A DNA stretch of 64,000 nt from Sinosporangium album (GTDB taxonomy: Bacteria; Actinomycetota; Actinomycetes; Streptosporangiales; Streptosporangiaceae): positions 186,001-250,000 of the forward strand of contig NZ_FNCN01000008.1 of assembly GCF_900100605.1 (NCBI RefSeq), written 5' to 3'. This document shows, piece after piece, positions 34,125 to 44,945 of this stretch. The notes beneath the pieces are model-generated. The model was not told the DNA's origin, ran no database searches, and saw nothing but the letters and a program-made list of their open reading frames with translations. The number at the start of each line of letters is the position of its first letter. The stretch's first letter is position 1. The translations under genes and the position numbers were made by a program.

Positions 34125-34580
34125 ATGCCCGGCGAGACGACGACCAGCCCGCGCGGCTTCAAGGTCGCGGTCTGGCGCTCCTTGATGGAGACGCACGTCT
34201 TCGTGCTCCGCGAGATCGAGACCGAGTTGCAGCAGCGCCACCGGTTGTCGCTCAGCGAGTTCGACGCCCTGGTCAACATCCCTGCGGAGGGTACGCGGCT
34301 GGTCGACCTGAAAAAGCGGGTCGTGCTGAGCCAGAGCGCGGTGAGCAGGCTCTGCGACCGGCTTGAGCAGCGGGGGCTCGTCGAGCGCATCCCGTGCCCC
34401 GAGGACCAGCGCGGAGTGGAGGTGCGTGTCACGCCGGCCGGGCGCAAGCTGCTCCGCCAGGCCGTCAGGACCAACGCGGACGTGGTGGAGCGGGCCTTCG
34501 CCGACCACCTGTCGCCCGCGCAGCTCGACGCCCTCCATGACGCCCTGGCCACGGTGCGCATGAGCCAGGCCGGCGCGTGA
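34125..34580 (+). CDS. MarR-family transcriptional regulator
   Basis: 151 aa from ATG 34125, with GGAGG 7 nt upstream; an earlier ATG (34038) lacks one. It has a winged-helix core with LVDLKKRVVLSQSAVSRLCDRLEQRGLVERIPCPEDQRGVEVRVTPAG in pieces typical of MarR (recognition helix SQSAVSRLCDRLEQRGL, wing DQRGVEVRVT). It likely controls the two hydrolases through the CGCAT/ATGCG palindromes (inference). Confidence 0.9.
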   Translation: MPGETTTSPRGFKVAVWRSLMETHVFVLREIETELQQRHRLSLSEFDALVNIPAEGTRLVDLKKRVVLSQSAVSRLCDRLEQRGLVERIPCPEDQRGVEVRVTPAGRKLLRQAVRTNADVVERAFADHLSPAQLDALHDALATVRMSQAGA

Positions 34581-34688
34581 GTCGGGCCGACGCGTGAGCG
34601 CCGCCCGTGGCGGGCACGAGGCCCCGCACACGGGCTCAGGCGGCGGATCGGCGAGGGCGGCCGGGTCGAAGGGCCGTCAGCCGCGCCG

Positions 34689-35612
34689 TCAACCCGCCTT
34701 GGCGGGCACCGGCTGGATGCGCTGGAACACCTCGCGGGTCGCGCTCGACTTGTTGAAGGTGATGAAGTGGAGGCCCGGCGCCCCCTCGTTGAGGAGGGTC
34801 TGGGACAGCTCGGCGGCGTGCTCGATGCCGAGCCGCCTGACCGCGACGGGGTCGTGGGCGACGGCCTCGAAGCGCTTGGCCACATCATCTGGGAAGGGCG
34901 CCCCCGAGAGCTGCTCGGAGCGGGCGATCGTGCTCATCTGGGTGACGGGCATCAGACCGGGGATGATCGGCGTGTCGCACCCCTTGGCCGCGACGCGGTC
35001 GCGGAGCCGCAGGTAGTCCTCGGCGCGGAAGAACATCTGGGTGATCGCGTAGTCGGCCCCGGCCCTGCACTTGCGGACGAAGTAATCGGTGTCCGACTCG
35101 ATGGACGTCGAACGCGGATGCTTGTACGGGAAGGCCGCGACGCCCACGCAGAAGTCGCCCGACTGCCTGATCAGGCGGACGAGGTCCTCGGCGTAGAGGA
35201 CCCCCTCGGGGTGGCGGAGCCACTCGCCCATGGGGTCGCCGGGCGGGTCGCCGCGCACCGCGAGGATGTTGCGCACCCCGGCGTCGGCGAAGCGGCCGAT
35301 GAGGTGGCGCAGCTCGCGGACGGAGTGGTCGACCGCCGTGAAGTGGGCGACGGGGGTGAGGGTGGTCGAGTGGGCGATGCGCTCGACGACGCCGACGGTG
35401 CGGTCGCGGGTGGAGCCGCCCGCGCCGTAGGTGACCGAGACGAACGTCGGGCTCAGCGCCTCAAGCTCGCGGATCGCCCGCCAGAGGTTGCGCTCGCCCT
35501 CGTCGGTCTTCGGAGGGAAGAACTCGAAAGAGAACGTGCGATCACCGGACGCGAGCATCTCGCGCACGGTCGGCACGCGATCGGGGATCATCGAGGGGCG
35601 TCCCAAAGCCAT
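34689..35612 (-). CDS. metF: methylenetetrahydrofolate reductase
   Basis: About 307 aa from ATG 35612. It reduces 5,10-methylene-THF to 5-methyl-THF for methionine synthesis. It has [34 protein letters not shown] and [13 protein letters not shown], and the FAD-site residues follow. The frame stays open upstream, but the conserved sequence begins near here. It is divergent from the prenyltransferase gene, as in the mycobacterial metF-idsA2 arrangement. Confidence 0.95.
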   Translation of the reverse strand: MALGRPSMIPDRVPTVREMLASGDRTFSFEFFPPKTDEGERNLWRAIRELEALSPTFVSVTYGAGGSTRDRTVGVVERIAHSTTLTPVAHFTAVDHSVRELRHLIGRFADAGVRNILAVRGDPPGDPMGEWLRHPEGVLYAEDLVRLIRQSGDFCVGVAAFPYKHPRSTSIESDTDYFVRKCRAGADYAITQMFFRAEDYLRLRDRVAAKGCDTPIIPGLMPVTQMSTIARSEQLSGAPFPDDVAKRFEAVAHDPVAVRRLGIEHAAELSQTLLNEGAPGLHFITFNKSSATREVFQRIQPVPAKAG

Positions 35613-35901
35613 GCCTCCAAGGCTACAGGGCCTCCGCGTGCCCCGGGGGGTGACCTTCGCGGCCCGGCGCGCCGGGCCGGGAGGGCGGGCGGCATGGGGC
35701 ACGGGACGTGAAGCCCGGATGCCGCGATCCGCGGCGCCCCGGGCACGTGGACGTGAAACCGATTCCGGTTCGCGGAGCCGGGCGCCGCGCCGGCGCGTTT
35801 TCCCAGGTCATGGGACCTTTCGGACAATGCATGCGGAAGCCGTACGGACTATCGGTAGACGCGCAATCGGAATGTAACTCACCGGCCGTTAACCTCATGG
35901 C

Positions 35902-36975
35902 ATGACCACTTCCGCAGCCATCGGCACCATGGCCGAGCTCCGCGCAGGAGTCGATCGATCCCTGCGGGAGTTCGTCGACCGCCAACGCCCCCAGTTCTGG
36001 TCTCCCGATCTCGCCCCCATGCTCCTGGCCGCGGAGGAGTTCCTGGCCGGCGGCAAACGCCTGAGACCCGCGTTCTGCTATTGGGGCTGGAGGGGCGCCG
36101 GAGGCGAGGACCGCCCGGCGATGATCACCGCCGCGGCCTCGCTGGAGCTGCTCCAGGCGAGCGCGCTCGTCCACGACGACGTGATGGACGCCAGCGATCT
36201 GCGCCGGGGCATGCCGTCGGCGCACCGGCGCTTCCAGGCCCTCCACGAGAAGGCGGGATGGCACGGCTCGTCCGAGCAGTTCGGCCAGGGCGCGGCGATC
36301 CTGCTCGGCAACACGATGCTGATCTGGTCGGGTGAGATGTGGCGCACGAGCGGCCTGCCCGAGGAGGCGCTCGCGGCGGCACGCCCGGTCCACGACCACA
36401 TGCGCACCGAGCTGATGTGCGGCCAGTACCTCGACCTGCTGGAGCAGGCCCACGGGGAGGGCACCTTCGAGTCCGCGCTGCGCGTGGCGCTGCACAAGAG
36501 CGGCAAATACTCCGTGGAGCAGCCGCTGCGGCTCGGTCTCGTGCTGGCCGCGAGGGCGCAGGAACCGTGGATCGACGAGGTGTGCGTGGGGTTCGGGCAG
36601 AAGGTCGGGATCGCCTTCCAGCTCCGCGACGACGTGCTCGGCGTGTTCGGCGACCCGGCCGAGACGGGCAAGCCCGCCGGCGACGACCTGCGCGAGGGCA
36701 AGCGCACGATGCTGATCGCGCGGACACTGGCCGGGGCGTCCCCGGCGCAGGCCGACGCCGTACGGCGACTGCTCGGTGATCCGGATCTGGACGCCGACGG
36801 GGTGGAGCGGCTGCGCGAGATCATCCGCGACACCGGGGCGCCGGCCTACTGCGAGGACATGATCAAGCGCTATCTCGACGAGGCGCTGGCCGCCCTAGCG
36901 GCCTCTCCGATCATTCCCGAGGCGCAGACGGCGCTGGCGGATCTGGCGGTGGCGGCCACGAGCCGCAGGACCTGA
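35902..36975 (+). CDS. polyprenyl diphosphate synthase (GGPP/FPP type)
   Basis: 357 aa. It extends allylic diphosphates with IPP. The first Asp-rich motif is [14 protein letters not shown] and the second is [27 protein letters not shown] binds diphosphate. It is similar in position to mycobacterial idsA2, next to metF. Product length cannot be fixed from the sequence. Confidence 0.9.
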   Translation: MTTSAAIGTMAELRAGVDRSLREFVDRQRPQFWSPDLAPMLLAAEEFLAGGKRLRPAFCYWGWRGAGGEDRPAMITAAASLELLQASALVHDDVMDASDLRRGMPSAHRRFQALHEKAGWHGSSEQFGQGAAILLGNTMLIWSGEMWRTSGLPEEALAAARPVHDHMRTELMCGQYLDLLEQAHGEGTFESALRVALHKSGKYSVEQPLRLGLVLAARAQEPWIDEVCVGFGQKVGIAFQLRDDVLGVFGDPAETGKPAGDDLREGKRTMLIARTLAGASPAQADAVRRLLGDPDLDADGVERLREIIRDTGAPAYCEDMIKRYLDEALAALAASPIIPEAQTALADLAVAATSRRT

Positions 36976-37081
36976 CACGCGGCACTTGGAGCGCGGCACC
37001 TGACACGCGGTGCCGGACGCGAGGCGCCGCGTACGGCCCTGGCCGTCCTTGCCGGACGGCCAGGGAGGGAGCGGGCGGGGG

Positions 37082-37732
37082 TCAGGCGGAGGCCGCCGCC
37101 AGGCGGCGAGCGAACTCCGCGGCGGCGGCGCCGGGGTCGTCGGCTTCGGTGATGGCCCGGACGACCACGATCCGGTCCGCCCCGTGGGCGAGGACCTCGT
37201 CGAGGTTGCCGAGATCGATGCCGCCGATGGCGAACCACGGGCGCGGGGGCAGCGTGGCCGCGTGCTTGACCAGCCCGAGGCCCGGCGCGTGCCGTCCGGG
37301 CTTGGTCGGGGTGGGCCACACGGGTCCGCAGCAGTAGTAGTCCACTCCGGGTTCCTCGGCGGCGGCTGCCGCCTCGGCCTCGGAGTGGGTGGAGCGGCCG
37401 ATCAGAATGCCGGGCCCGAGCATCTCGCGAGCCACGGGAACCGGCAGGTCGTCCTGGCCGAGGTGCAGGATGTCGGGCCGTACGGCGAAAGCCACGTCGG
37501 CCCGGTCGTTCACGGCCAGCAGGGCGCCGTGACGGTCGCAAGCGTCCCGGAAGACCTCCAGCAGCTCGATTTCCTCTCGGGCCTCCAGCCCCTTCTCACG
37601 TAGCTGCACGATGTCGACGCCGCCGACGAGGACATCGTCGAGGAACTCGGCCAGGTCGCCGCGGTCGCGGCGGCCGTCGGTGCAGAGGTAGAGACGGGCC
37701 GTGGAGAGCGCCGGGCGCGGGTCAGAACGCAA
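37082..37732 (-). CDS. thiE: thiamine-phosphate synthase
   Basis: 216 aa. It joins HMP-diphosphate and thiazole phosphate. It shows [45 protein letters not shown] and the [13 protein letters not shown] loop, then FAIGGI. A TTG at 37732 is the only start that precedes the conserved TARLYLCTD. It overlaps the upstream gene by 11 nt. Confidence 0.95.
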   Translation of the reverse strand: MRSDPRPALSTARLYLCTDGRRDRGDLAEFLDDVLVGGVDIVQLREKGLEAREEIELLEVFRDACDRHGALLAVNDRADVAFAVRPDILHLGQDDLPVPVAREMLGPGILIGRSTHSEAEAAAAAEEPGVDYYCCGPVWPTPTKPGRHAPGLGLVKHAATLPPRPWFAIGGIDLGNLDEVLAHGADRIVVVRAITEADDPGAAAAEFARRLAAASA

Positions 37733-38096
37733 GGGCCTGGGCCCGGCGCTTGACCTCGGTGTGGCGGCCCGCGAGGATCGCCTCCACCGGTGCTCCCGGC
37801 AGGGAGTCGTCGGGGGTGAACAGCCAGCGTAGCGATTCGACGTCGTCGAATCCCGCGTCGGCGAGCACGGTGAGCGTGCCCGGAAGGCCCTTGACGACGT
37901 CGTCTTCGGCGAGGAAGACGGCGGGAACCTGGGGTTCGCCGCCCTCGCGCCGCACGCCGATGAGCTTGCGGTCCTTCAAGAGCTGCTTGGTTCGCCCGGA
38001 GCTTAGCCCGAGCCTCTTCGCCACCTCCGACAGGGGGAGCCACTCTCCCACGAGCTGGTCGGTCTCACGGTCGATCTGCGCAACAGAAAGCGTCAC
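37722..38096 (-). CDS. Rv2175c-family DNA-binding protein
   Basis: 124 aa from GTG 38096. A winged HTH ([28 protein letters not shown]) is followed by a small C-terminal domain with [25 protein letters not shown] and a terminal RRAQALAF. In Mycobacterium Rv2175c binds DNA and is phosphorylated by PknL; here a PASTA kinase lies 3.7 kb away on the other strand. It is coupled to thiE by overlap. Confidence 0.88.
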   Translation of the reverse strand: MTLSVAQIDRETDQLVGEWLPLSEVAKRLGLSSGRTKQLLKDRKLIGVRREGGEPQVPAVFLAEDDVVKGLPGTLTVLADAGFDDVESLRWLFTPDDSLPGAPVEAILAGRHTEVKRRAQALAF

Positions 38097-38188
38097 GAAC
38101 CCACCACTACCACATCGTGGCCGCGAGCAAACACCCCGAGGGCCGGTCCAGAGGCCCATTTCATGACAAATCCTTCCAGGTCACCGGG

Positions 38189-39364
38189 TCAGGCGACCGT
38201 GCAGTCACGGAGCGTGATAGAGGGGTCGGTGATCCGGTCGACGTCGAGCCGCTGTCCGCTCTCGACGATGCGCCGGCCCTGGACGAGATCGCGGGGCCGG
38301 TCCACCGTGAGCAGGGCGGCCAGGCGGTCGTCCCCGGTCAGCCAGCACAGCGCCCACTTGGGGTCGCGCTCGGGGTCGCCGCGCCGTACGAGCCGGGCCC
38401 CGACGTGGTAGCCGGCGTATTGCACCATGCGGCCGAACTGCTCGGACCAGAAGTACGGCACGGGGTCGTAAACCGCGTCCTCACCGAGCAGGGTGGCCGC
38501 GGCGACCTCGGGGGCGTTGAGCGCGCTGTCCCAGTGCTCGACGCGCAGCCGGGCCTGGAAGCGCCGGGACCACCAGGCCGCGCAGTCGCCCACCGCGACC
38601 ACTCCGGGCAGCGAGGTGGCGAGGTGCTCGTCGGTGACCACGCCGTCCTCGATCGTGAGGCCCGACCCGGCCAGCCATCCGACGGCCGGCCGTACGCCGA
38701 CGCCGGTCACCACCACGTCGGCGTGAAGGGTACGGCCGGAGGCCAGGGTGACGCCGCCCGGGTCGACGGAGGCCACCCGCTCGCCGAGGACCAGGTCGAT
38801 GCCGGCCGCGGCGTACCAAGGCGCGGTGTGGGCGCCGGCCTCGGCGCCGAGCGCGACCGACAGCGGCGCCTGCCCCGCCTCGACGACGGTGACCTCGCAG
38901 CCGGCCCTGCGGGCCGCGGTCGCCACCTCGGCCCCGATCCAGCCGGCGCCGACGACCACCAGGCGCACCCCCGGCCCGAACCTGGAGCGCAGCCTCAGCG
39001 CGTCGTCGATCGTGCGCAGGACCTGCTGGTCGCCTTCGCCGCGCAGCCTGATCGGAGTCGCGCCGGTCGCGATGACGAGCCCGTCGTAGAGGATCTCGCC
39101 CTCGGTGGTCTCCACGGTGCCCTCGCGCAGCCCCTTCGCGGCCACGCCGGCGCGATGTCTCACGTTCATGGCATCGAGATCGGATTCCCACCGCGACGAG
39201 TCGGCCTCCCCGAGGAGCACCGCCTTCGACAGCGGAGGGCGATCGTAGGGACGATGTGACTCTTCCCCGATCAATGTGATGTTTCCCTGGAAACCGCGCG
39301 CCCTCAGCGCCTCGGCGCTCCGCACACCGGCCAGACCCGCGCCCACCACCACGACATGATTCAC
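38189..39364 (-). CDS. FAD-dependent ferredoxin/rubredoxin-type NAD(P)H reductase
   Basis: About 391 aa from GTG 39364. The FAD dinucleotide fold is VVVVGAGLAGVRSAEALR, the NAD(P) fold is VVVGAGWIGAEVATAARRAG, and the second FAD motif is GVVAVGDCAAW. It is of the putidaredoxin-reductase family. No ferredoxin or P450 is nearby, so the partner is unknown. It is divergent from the thiO riboswitch region. Confidence 0.9.
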   Translation of the reverse strand: MNHVVVVGAGLAGVRSAEALRARGFQGNITLIGEESHRPYDRPPLSKAVLLGEADSSRWESDLDAMNVRHRAGVAAKGLREGTVETTEGEILYDGLVIATGATPIRLRGEGDQQVLRTIDDALRLRSRFGPGVRLVVVGAGWIGAEVATAARRAGCEVTVVEAGQAPLSVALGAEAGAHTAPWYAAAGIDLVLGERVASVDPGGVTLASGRTLHADVVVTGVGVRPAVGWLAGSGLTIEDGVVTDEHLATSLPGVVAVGDCAAWWSRRFQARLRVEHWDSALNAPEVAAATLLGEDAVYDPVPYFWSEQFGRMVQYAGYHVGARLVRRGDPERDPKWALCWLTGDDRLAALLTVDRPRDLVQGRRIVESGQRLDVDRITDPSITLRDCTVA

Positions 39365-39502
39365 ACTTCCCGACCCTAATTTGCCAACCCGCATCCCACC
39401 AACGGGCGGTCAGGTAACAAAAGTCGGTATTCGCACGCACAGGTGGGATGACCGTGCCGTGCGATTCGTTCTGGGGTGGTCGTAGTCTGGAGTGTGGAAC
39501 GA

Positions 39503-39596
39503 CGCGCGGGAGTCCGGCCGCACCGGGCTGAGAGGAAGGCTGCGACGGCCTTCGACCGCCAGCGAACCTGATCCGGATCATGCCGGCGAAGGGAGC
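39503..39596 (+). promoter_or_regulatory. TPP riboswitch (THI element)
   Basis: The conserved core is readable: CCGGGCTGAGAGG at 39524-39534 and the downstream half ACCTGATCCGGATCATGCC then GGCGAAGGGAG. The second half ends at the thiO ribosome binding site, so thiamine diphosphate binding probably blocks translation initiation of thiO-thiS-thiG. Confidence 0.95.
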
Positions 39597-39606
39597 GGAA
39601 CTACAT

Positions 39607-40724
39607 ATGCCCTCATCCTCCCCCCGATCTCCCGATGTTCTCGTCCTCGGTGGCGGGATCATCGGACTGTCCGCCGCGTGGCGGGCCGCCCGCCGCGGAC
39701 TCACCGCCACGGTGGTCGACCCCGACCCCGGGCGGGGCGCCACCCACGCTGCCGCCGGCATGCTCGCGCCGGTCAGCGAGGTGACCTACACCGAGGAGCC
39801 GCTGCTGCGACTCGGCCTCGCGTCGCTGGCGCTCTGGCCGGCGTTCGCCGCCGAGCTCTCCGCCGACAGCGGCCACAACCTCGACTACCGCACCGACGGC
39901 ACCCTCGACGTGGCGTTCGGCGCCGACGACATGGCCGCTCTGGACGACCTCTCGGTGTTCCTCGACAAACTCGGCCTGCCGTTCGACCGGCTCACCGGCC
40001 GCGAATGCCGCCGCATGGAGCCCATGCTCGCGCCGTCGGTGCGTGGCGGGCTGCTGGCCCGCGGCGACGCGTGGGTGGACCCCCGCCGGGCCGCCGCCGC
40101 CCTCCTGGCCGCCCTCGACCGCCACGGCGTGCCCGTGCTGCGGCGGCGCGCCGCCGAGGTCCTGCCCGGCGAAGGCGTACGGCTTTCCGGCGGCGACGTG
40201 CTGACCGCATCCCGGACCGTGATCGCCTGCGGGGCCTGGAGCGGTTCACTGCCCGGCCTGCCGCCCGGCGTCGCGCCGCCCGTGCGCCCGGTCAAGGGCC
40301 AGATCATGCGGCTGCGCGACCCCTCGCGCCTGCTCACCCACACCGTCCGCGGCACCGTGCACGGATCCTCGGTCTACCTGGTACCGCGCGGCGACGGCGA
40401 GGTCGTCCTCGGCGCGACCCAGGAGGAAATGGGGTTCGACACGCGGGTGACGGCGGGCGGGCTGTGGGAACTGCTCAGGGACGCCCGCGAGCTCGTGCCG
40501 GGCGTCACCGAACTGGAGGTCGCGGACACGGTGGCCGGGCTGCGCCCCGGCACCCCCGACAACCTCCCTCTGATCGGGCCGACGGCGGTGCCCGGCCTGC
40601 ACATGGCGACGGGCCATCACCGGGGCGGCGTGCTGCTGGCCCCGCTGACGGCCGACCTGCTCTTCGGGGACGGCGACAAGGGCCTGGCCCTTGCGTGCTC
40701 GCCCCGCCGGTTCAAGGAAGACGC

Positions 40725-40728
<4 letters not shown>
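39607..40728 (+). CDS. thiO: glycine oxidase
   Basis: 373 aa from ATG 39607, using the GGGAG at the end of the riboswitch. A D-amino-acid-oxidase fold with the FAD motif VLVLGGGIIGLSAAWRAARRG and the C-terminal GLRPGTPDNLPLIGPT and TGHHRGGVLLAPLTA. It makes dehydroglycine for the thiazole half of thiamine. Confidence 0.95.
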
Positions 40729-41673
<945 letters not shown>

Positions 41674-41766
41674 AGGGAGCTTTGTCGGATTTTTGAGGCG
41701 GCAGCTTGGCATCGCTTTGCGACCGCCGGGCTCTACCCTCACGGAAACGCCCGTAAACTCTGGCAC

Positions 41767-43803
41767 GTGGACACGACCGATGCCGACGCCCTAGTCGGGC
41801 GACTCCTCGACGGGCGCTATCGCGTCGAGTCAAGAGTGGCCCAAGGTGGGATGGCCACGGTCTACGTCGCGCTCGACGTGCGACTCGACCGCACGGTCGC
41901 GGTGAAGGTCATGCACGGCACCCTGTCGGCGGACCCGAGCTTCGTGCGCCGGTTCATCGGCGAGGCGAAGTCCGTGGCCAGCCTCTCCCACCCCAACATC
42001 GTGCAGGTCTTCGACCAGGGCACCGACGGTGCCACGGTCTACCTCTCGATGGAATACGTGCCGGGCCGCACCCTGCGCGACGTCCTGCGCTCGCGGGGCC
42101 GCCTGCCGGCCCGCGACGCGCTGGAGCTCATGATCCCCGTGCTGGCCGCGCTCGGCTCGGCCCACCAGGCCGGGCTCGTGCACCGCGACGTCAAGCCGGA
42201 GAACGTGCTGCTCGCCGACGACGGCAGGGTCAAGGTCGTGGACTTCGGCCTGGCCCGCGCCGTCGCCGCCTCCAACCAGACCCGCACGGGGCTGATGATC
42301 GGCACGATCGGCTACATGTCGCCCGAGCAGGTGACCACCGGGGTCGTCGACGCGCGCAGCGACGTCTACGCGGCGGGCGTCATGCTCTTCGAGCTGCTGA
42401 CCGGGCGCCAGCCGTACGAGGGCGAGTCGCCCATGGCGGTCGCCTACAAGCACGTGCACGACTCGGTGCCCCCGCCCTCGACCCTGGTGCCGGAGCTCCC
42501 GCCGGAGGTCGACACGCTGGTGGCCCACGCCACCCAGCGGGAGGCCGCCGATCGGCCCGCCGACGCCACGGCCCTGCTCGTGGCCGCGGTCGAGGCGCAC
42601 CGCACGCTGCCCCGCGACAGCGGGATGCGGCCGCTCTACCAGACGGTGATCCCCAACCGGCATTCCGCCTCGGGAGCGTCCACCGGCGCGCGTTCCATGC
42701 CGGTGTCGGCGCCCGTGCCCGACGCCACCAGCGTGATGCCCAGCGGCGCCATGCCGGGAGCCCCCGTCTCCGCGAGCCCGGTGCCCGGCGCGCCCGGCAC
42801 CGGGGCCCGTGCGGTCCCCGGCCCCAACCACACCCTCATCCAGCCGAAGGGCGCCATCCCCCCCACGGCCCCGCCCCCCGCCGCTCCCGCCAAGCGTCGT
42901 TCCCAAGCCAACTGGTTCCTCATCGGCCTCGCCGCCGTCATGGTCGTGGCCGTGGGGGCGACCGGCTACTGGTTCTCCCGGGCCGAGGTCGTCAAGGTGC
43001 CCTACCTGCTCGGCAAGAACCTCTCGGTGGCCAAGAGCGAGGCCCTCCAGCGGGGTTTCGTCGTCGACGTCCTCCAGTCCGAGCACGACAACACCGTCGG
43101 CGAGGGCAAGGTGCTGCGCACCGACCCGGTGGCCAACGCCGAGGTCGAGGCGGGCTCCACCATCAAGCTGGTGCCCTCGTCCGGGCCCGTCCGCGTGATC
43201 GTGCCCAACATCGCCGGGCTCAGCGAGGCCGAGGCGCGCGTGCGCATCGCCGACGTGGGCCTCACCGTCGACGAGATCTCCCGCATCCCCGACAAGTCCG
43301 TGCCGCGCGACAAGGTCATGCGCACGAGCCCCCAGATCGGGTCCAAGATCCGCAAGGGCGCCAAGGTCGACCTGGTGATCAGCGCGGGCCTGGTGATGCC
43401 CGACGTGACCGGCATGCTCCGCGAGCAGGCCGAGCAGATCCTCCGCGAGCAGGGCTACAACGTGGAGATCATCGAGCAGGAGGACGCCGCCCAGCCCGGC
43501 ACCGTCATCGCCCAGTCCCCGCAGCCCAAGGCCGAGGTCAACCCGGGACATGCCACCCGCCTCACCGTGTCCAAGGGCTCCGGCTTCCGCTGGCCGTGGG
43601 ACGCCGACGACGACGACTCCGTCGACGGCTTCATCACCATCCCCAGCGTCCTGTTCAAGAACGTGCACGACGCCCAGAAGGAGCTCCAGGCCGCCGGTCT
43701 GAAGGTCAAGACCCGCAAGGTGTACGGCACAGGCCAGGTCAGAGCCCAACGCCCCATCGGCAACGTGGTGCCCCCGGGCACCGAGGTCCAGATCTGGCAC
43801 TAG
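41767..43803 (+). CDS. serine/threonine protein kinase with four PASTA repeats (PknB/PknL-like)
   Basis: 678 aa. The kinase domain (about 13-280) has AQGGMATVYVA, AVKVM, the catalytic loop HRDVKPENVLL, DFGLARA and GTIGYMSPEQ. A Pro/Ala juxtamembrane region and one membrane helix (WFLIGLAAVMVVAVGATGYW, about residues 382-402) follow, then four extracytoplasmic PASTA repeats that sense muropeptide or lipid II. GTG 41767 has TAAACT 7 nt upstream and no ribosome binding site, so it may be leaderless. Its TAG stop lies within the target duplication of the adjacent IS. Confidence 0.95.
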   Translation: MDTTDADALVGRLLDGRYRVESRVAQGGMATVYVALDVRLDRTVAVKVMHGTLSADPSFVRRFIGEAKSVASLSHPNIVQVFDQGTDGATVYLSMEYVPGRTLRDVLRSRGRLPARDALELMIPVLAALGSAHQAGLVHRDVKPENVLLADDGRVKVVDFGLARAVAASNQTRTGLMIGTIGYMSPEQVTTGVVDARSDVYAAGVMLFELLTGRQPYEGESPMAVAYKHVHDSVPPPSTLVPELPPEVDTLVAHATQREAADRPADATALLVAAVEAHRTLPRDSGMRPLYQTVIPNRHSASGASTGARSMPVSAPVPDATSVMPSGAMPGAPVSASPVPGAPGTGARAVPGPNHTLIQPKGAIPPTAPPPAAPAKRRSQANWFLIGLAAVMVVAVGATGYWFSRAEVVKVPYLLGKNLSVAKSEALQRGFVVDVLQSEHDNTVGEGKVLRTDPVANAEVEAGSTIKLVPSSGPVRVIVPNIAGLSEAEARVRIADVGLTVDEISRIPDKSVPRDKVMRTSPQIGSKIRKGAKVDLVISAGLVMPDVTGMLREQAEQILREQGYNVEIIEQEDAAQPGTVIAQSPQPKAEVNPGHATRLTVSKGSGFRWPWDADDDDSVDGFITIPSVLFKNVHDAQKELQAAGLKVKTRKVYGTGQVRAQRPIGNVVPPGTEVQIWH

Positions 43804-44913
43804 GAGCTGTTTGGAGTTCGGATCTAGGTGAGAACCCGGTGGCGGGCCGACCGGAGCTGGTAGAACTCGGACGTGGCGCGCTTCGATGTGACAGATGCCG
43901 AGTGGGCGTTGATCGAGCCGCACCTGCCGGTGGCGGCCACCGGGCCGCTGCCGCGGCGGGTGCGTGACCAGTTCAACGGGATCCTGTGGCGGTTCCGCAC
44001 CGGATCCGGCTGGCGCGACGTCCCCGAACGCTACGGGCCCTGGTCCACGCTCTACTCCCGGTTCAGCGGCTGGGCCAAGGCCGGGGTGTTCCAGGGGCTG
44101 ATGGACGCGCTGATCGCCGAGGCCGCAGCGCGCGGGCGGGTCGGGCTGGAGCTGGTCAGCGTGGACTCCACGATCGTGCGGGCGCATCAGGAGTCGGCCG
44201 GGCTGGCGGTCGCCGGGGAGACCCTGGATGCGCTGGAGCAGGCCCTGACCGAGGAAAAGGGGGCTCCGCTTCCGGAGCAGCCGCCGGTGCTGCGGGTGAT
44301 GCGCCGCAGGTCGCGCCCGGCGCGGACGACACGGACGCGTCGTCGGGCCGGGATCGTGCCGCCACACGGCGGCGCCGCAAGGCCCGGGCCAAGGCTGCCG
44401 GGCTCGGCCGGTCCCGGGGCGGGCTGAGCAGCAAGATCCATGCCGCGGTCGACGCCGCCGGGCTGCCTCCGGCCTTTGTGCTCACGCCCGGGCAGGCCGC
44501 CGACTGCCCGCGGTTCACCACCGTCTTGGACAGGATCCGCATCCCCGGCCCGGCCGGCCGGCCTCGGACCCGCCCTGCCGCGGTGGCCGCGGACAAGGCC
44601 TACTCCTCCAAGGCCAACCGCGCCTACCTGCGCCGCCGCCGGATCGCCGCGGTCATCCCGGAGAAGGCCGACCAGCAGGCCAACCGGAAGAAGAAGGGGT
44701 CAGCCGGCGGGAGGCCCGTCGGGTTCGATCCGGAGCGCTACCGGCAGCGCAGCACCGTCGAGCGCTGCTTCCAGAAGATCAAGACCTGGCGCGGCCTGGC
44801 CACCCGCTACGACAAAGCCCCGGAAAGCTACGAGGCCGGACTCTACCTGCGAGGCTCGATCATGTGGCTGAAACTCCTCACCTCCATCACATGATCCGAA
44901 CTCCAAACAGCTC
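43804..44913 (+). mobile_element. intact IS5-family insertion sequence, 1110 bp
   Basis: The ends are perfect 21-bp inverted repeats (43804-43824 and 44893-44913), beginning GAGCTGTTTGGAGTTCGG. They are flanked by a 4-bp direct repeat CTAG (43800-43803 and 44914-44917), fitting the YTAR target of IS5-group elements. It encodes one transposase in two frames. The clean ends and intact duplication suggest recent insertion. Confidence 0.92.
43873..44894 (+). CDS. IS5-family DDE transposase in two overlapping frames (-1 shift)
   Basis: Frame A (43873-44427, GTG start) has the N-terminal DUF4096-type domain (FDVTDAEWALIEPHLP) and the first catalytic Asp in SVDSTIVRAH. Frame B, open from 43986 to 44894, carries LGRSRGGLSSKIHAAVD, the second Asp in VAADKAYSS and the Glu in RSTVERCFQKIKTWRG. 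Frame B is -1 relative to A. The likely slip site is A-AAG-GGG at 44256-44262, just before the A frame turns into Arg/Pro nonsense. Programmed frameshifting is common in this group; a disabling mutation is the alternative. Confidence 0.85.
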
Positions 44914-44945
44914 CTAGCTCGGGCGATAGTTGCGGTCACCACGGG

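Noticed and set aside
41830-44367. 845-codon open frame on the minus strand
   Set aside because: Antisense to the PASTA kinase and the IS; composition follows the mirrored codons.
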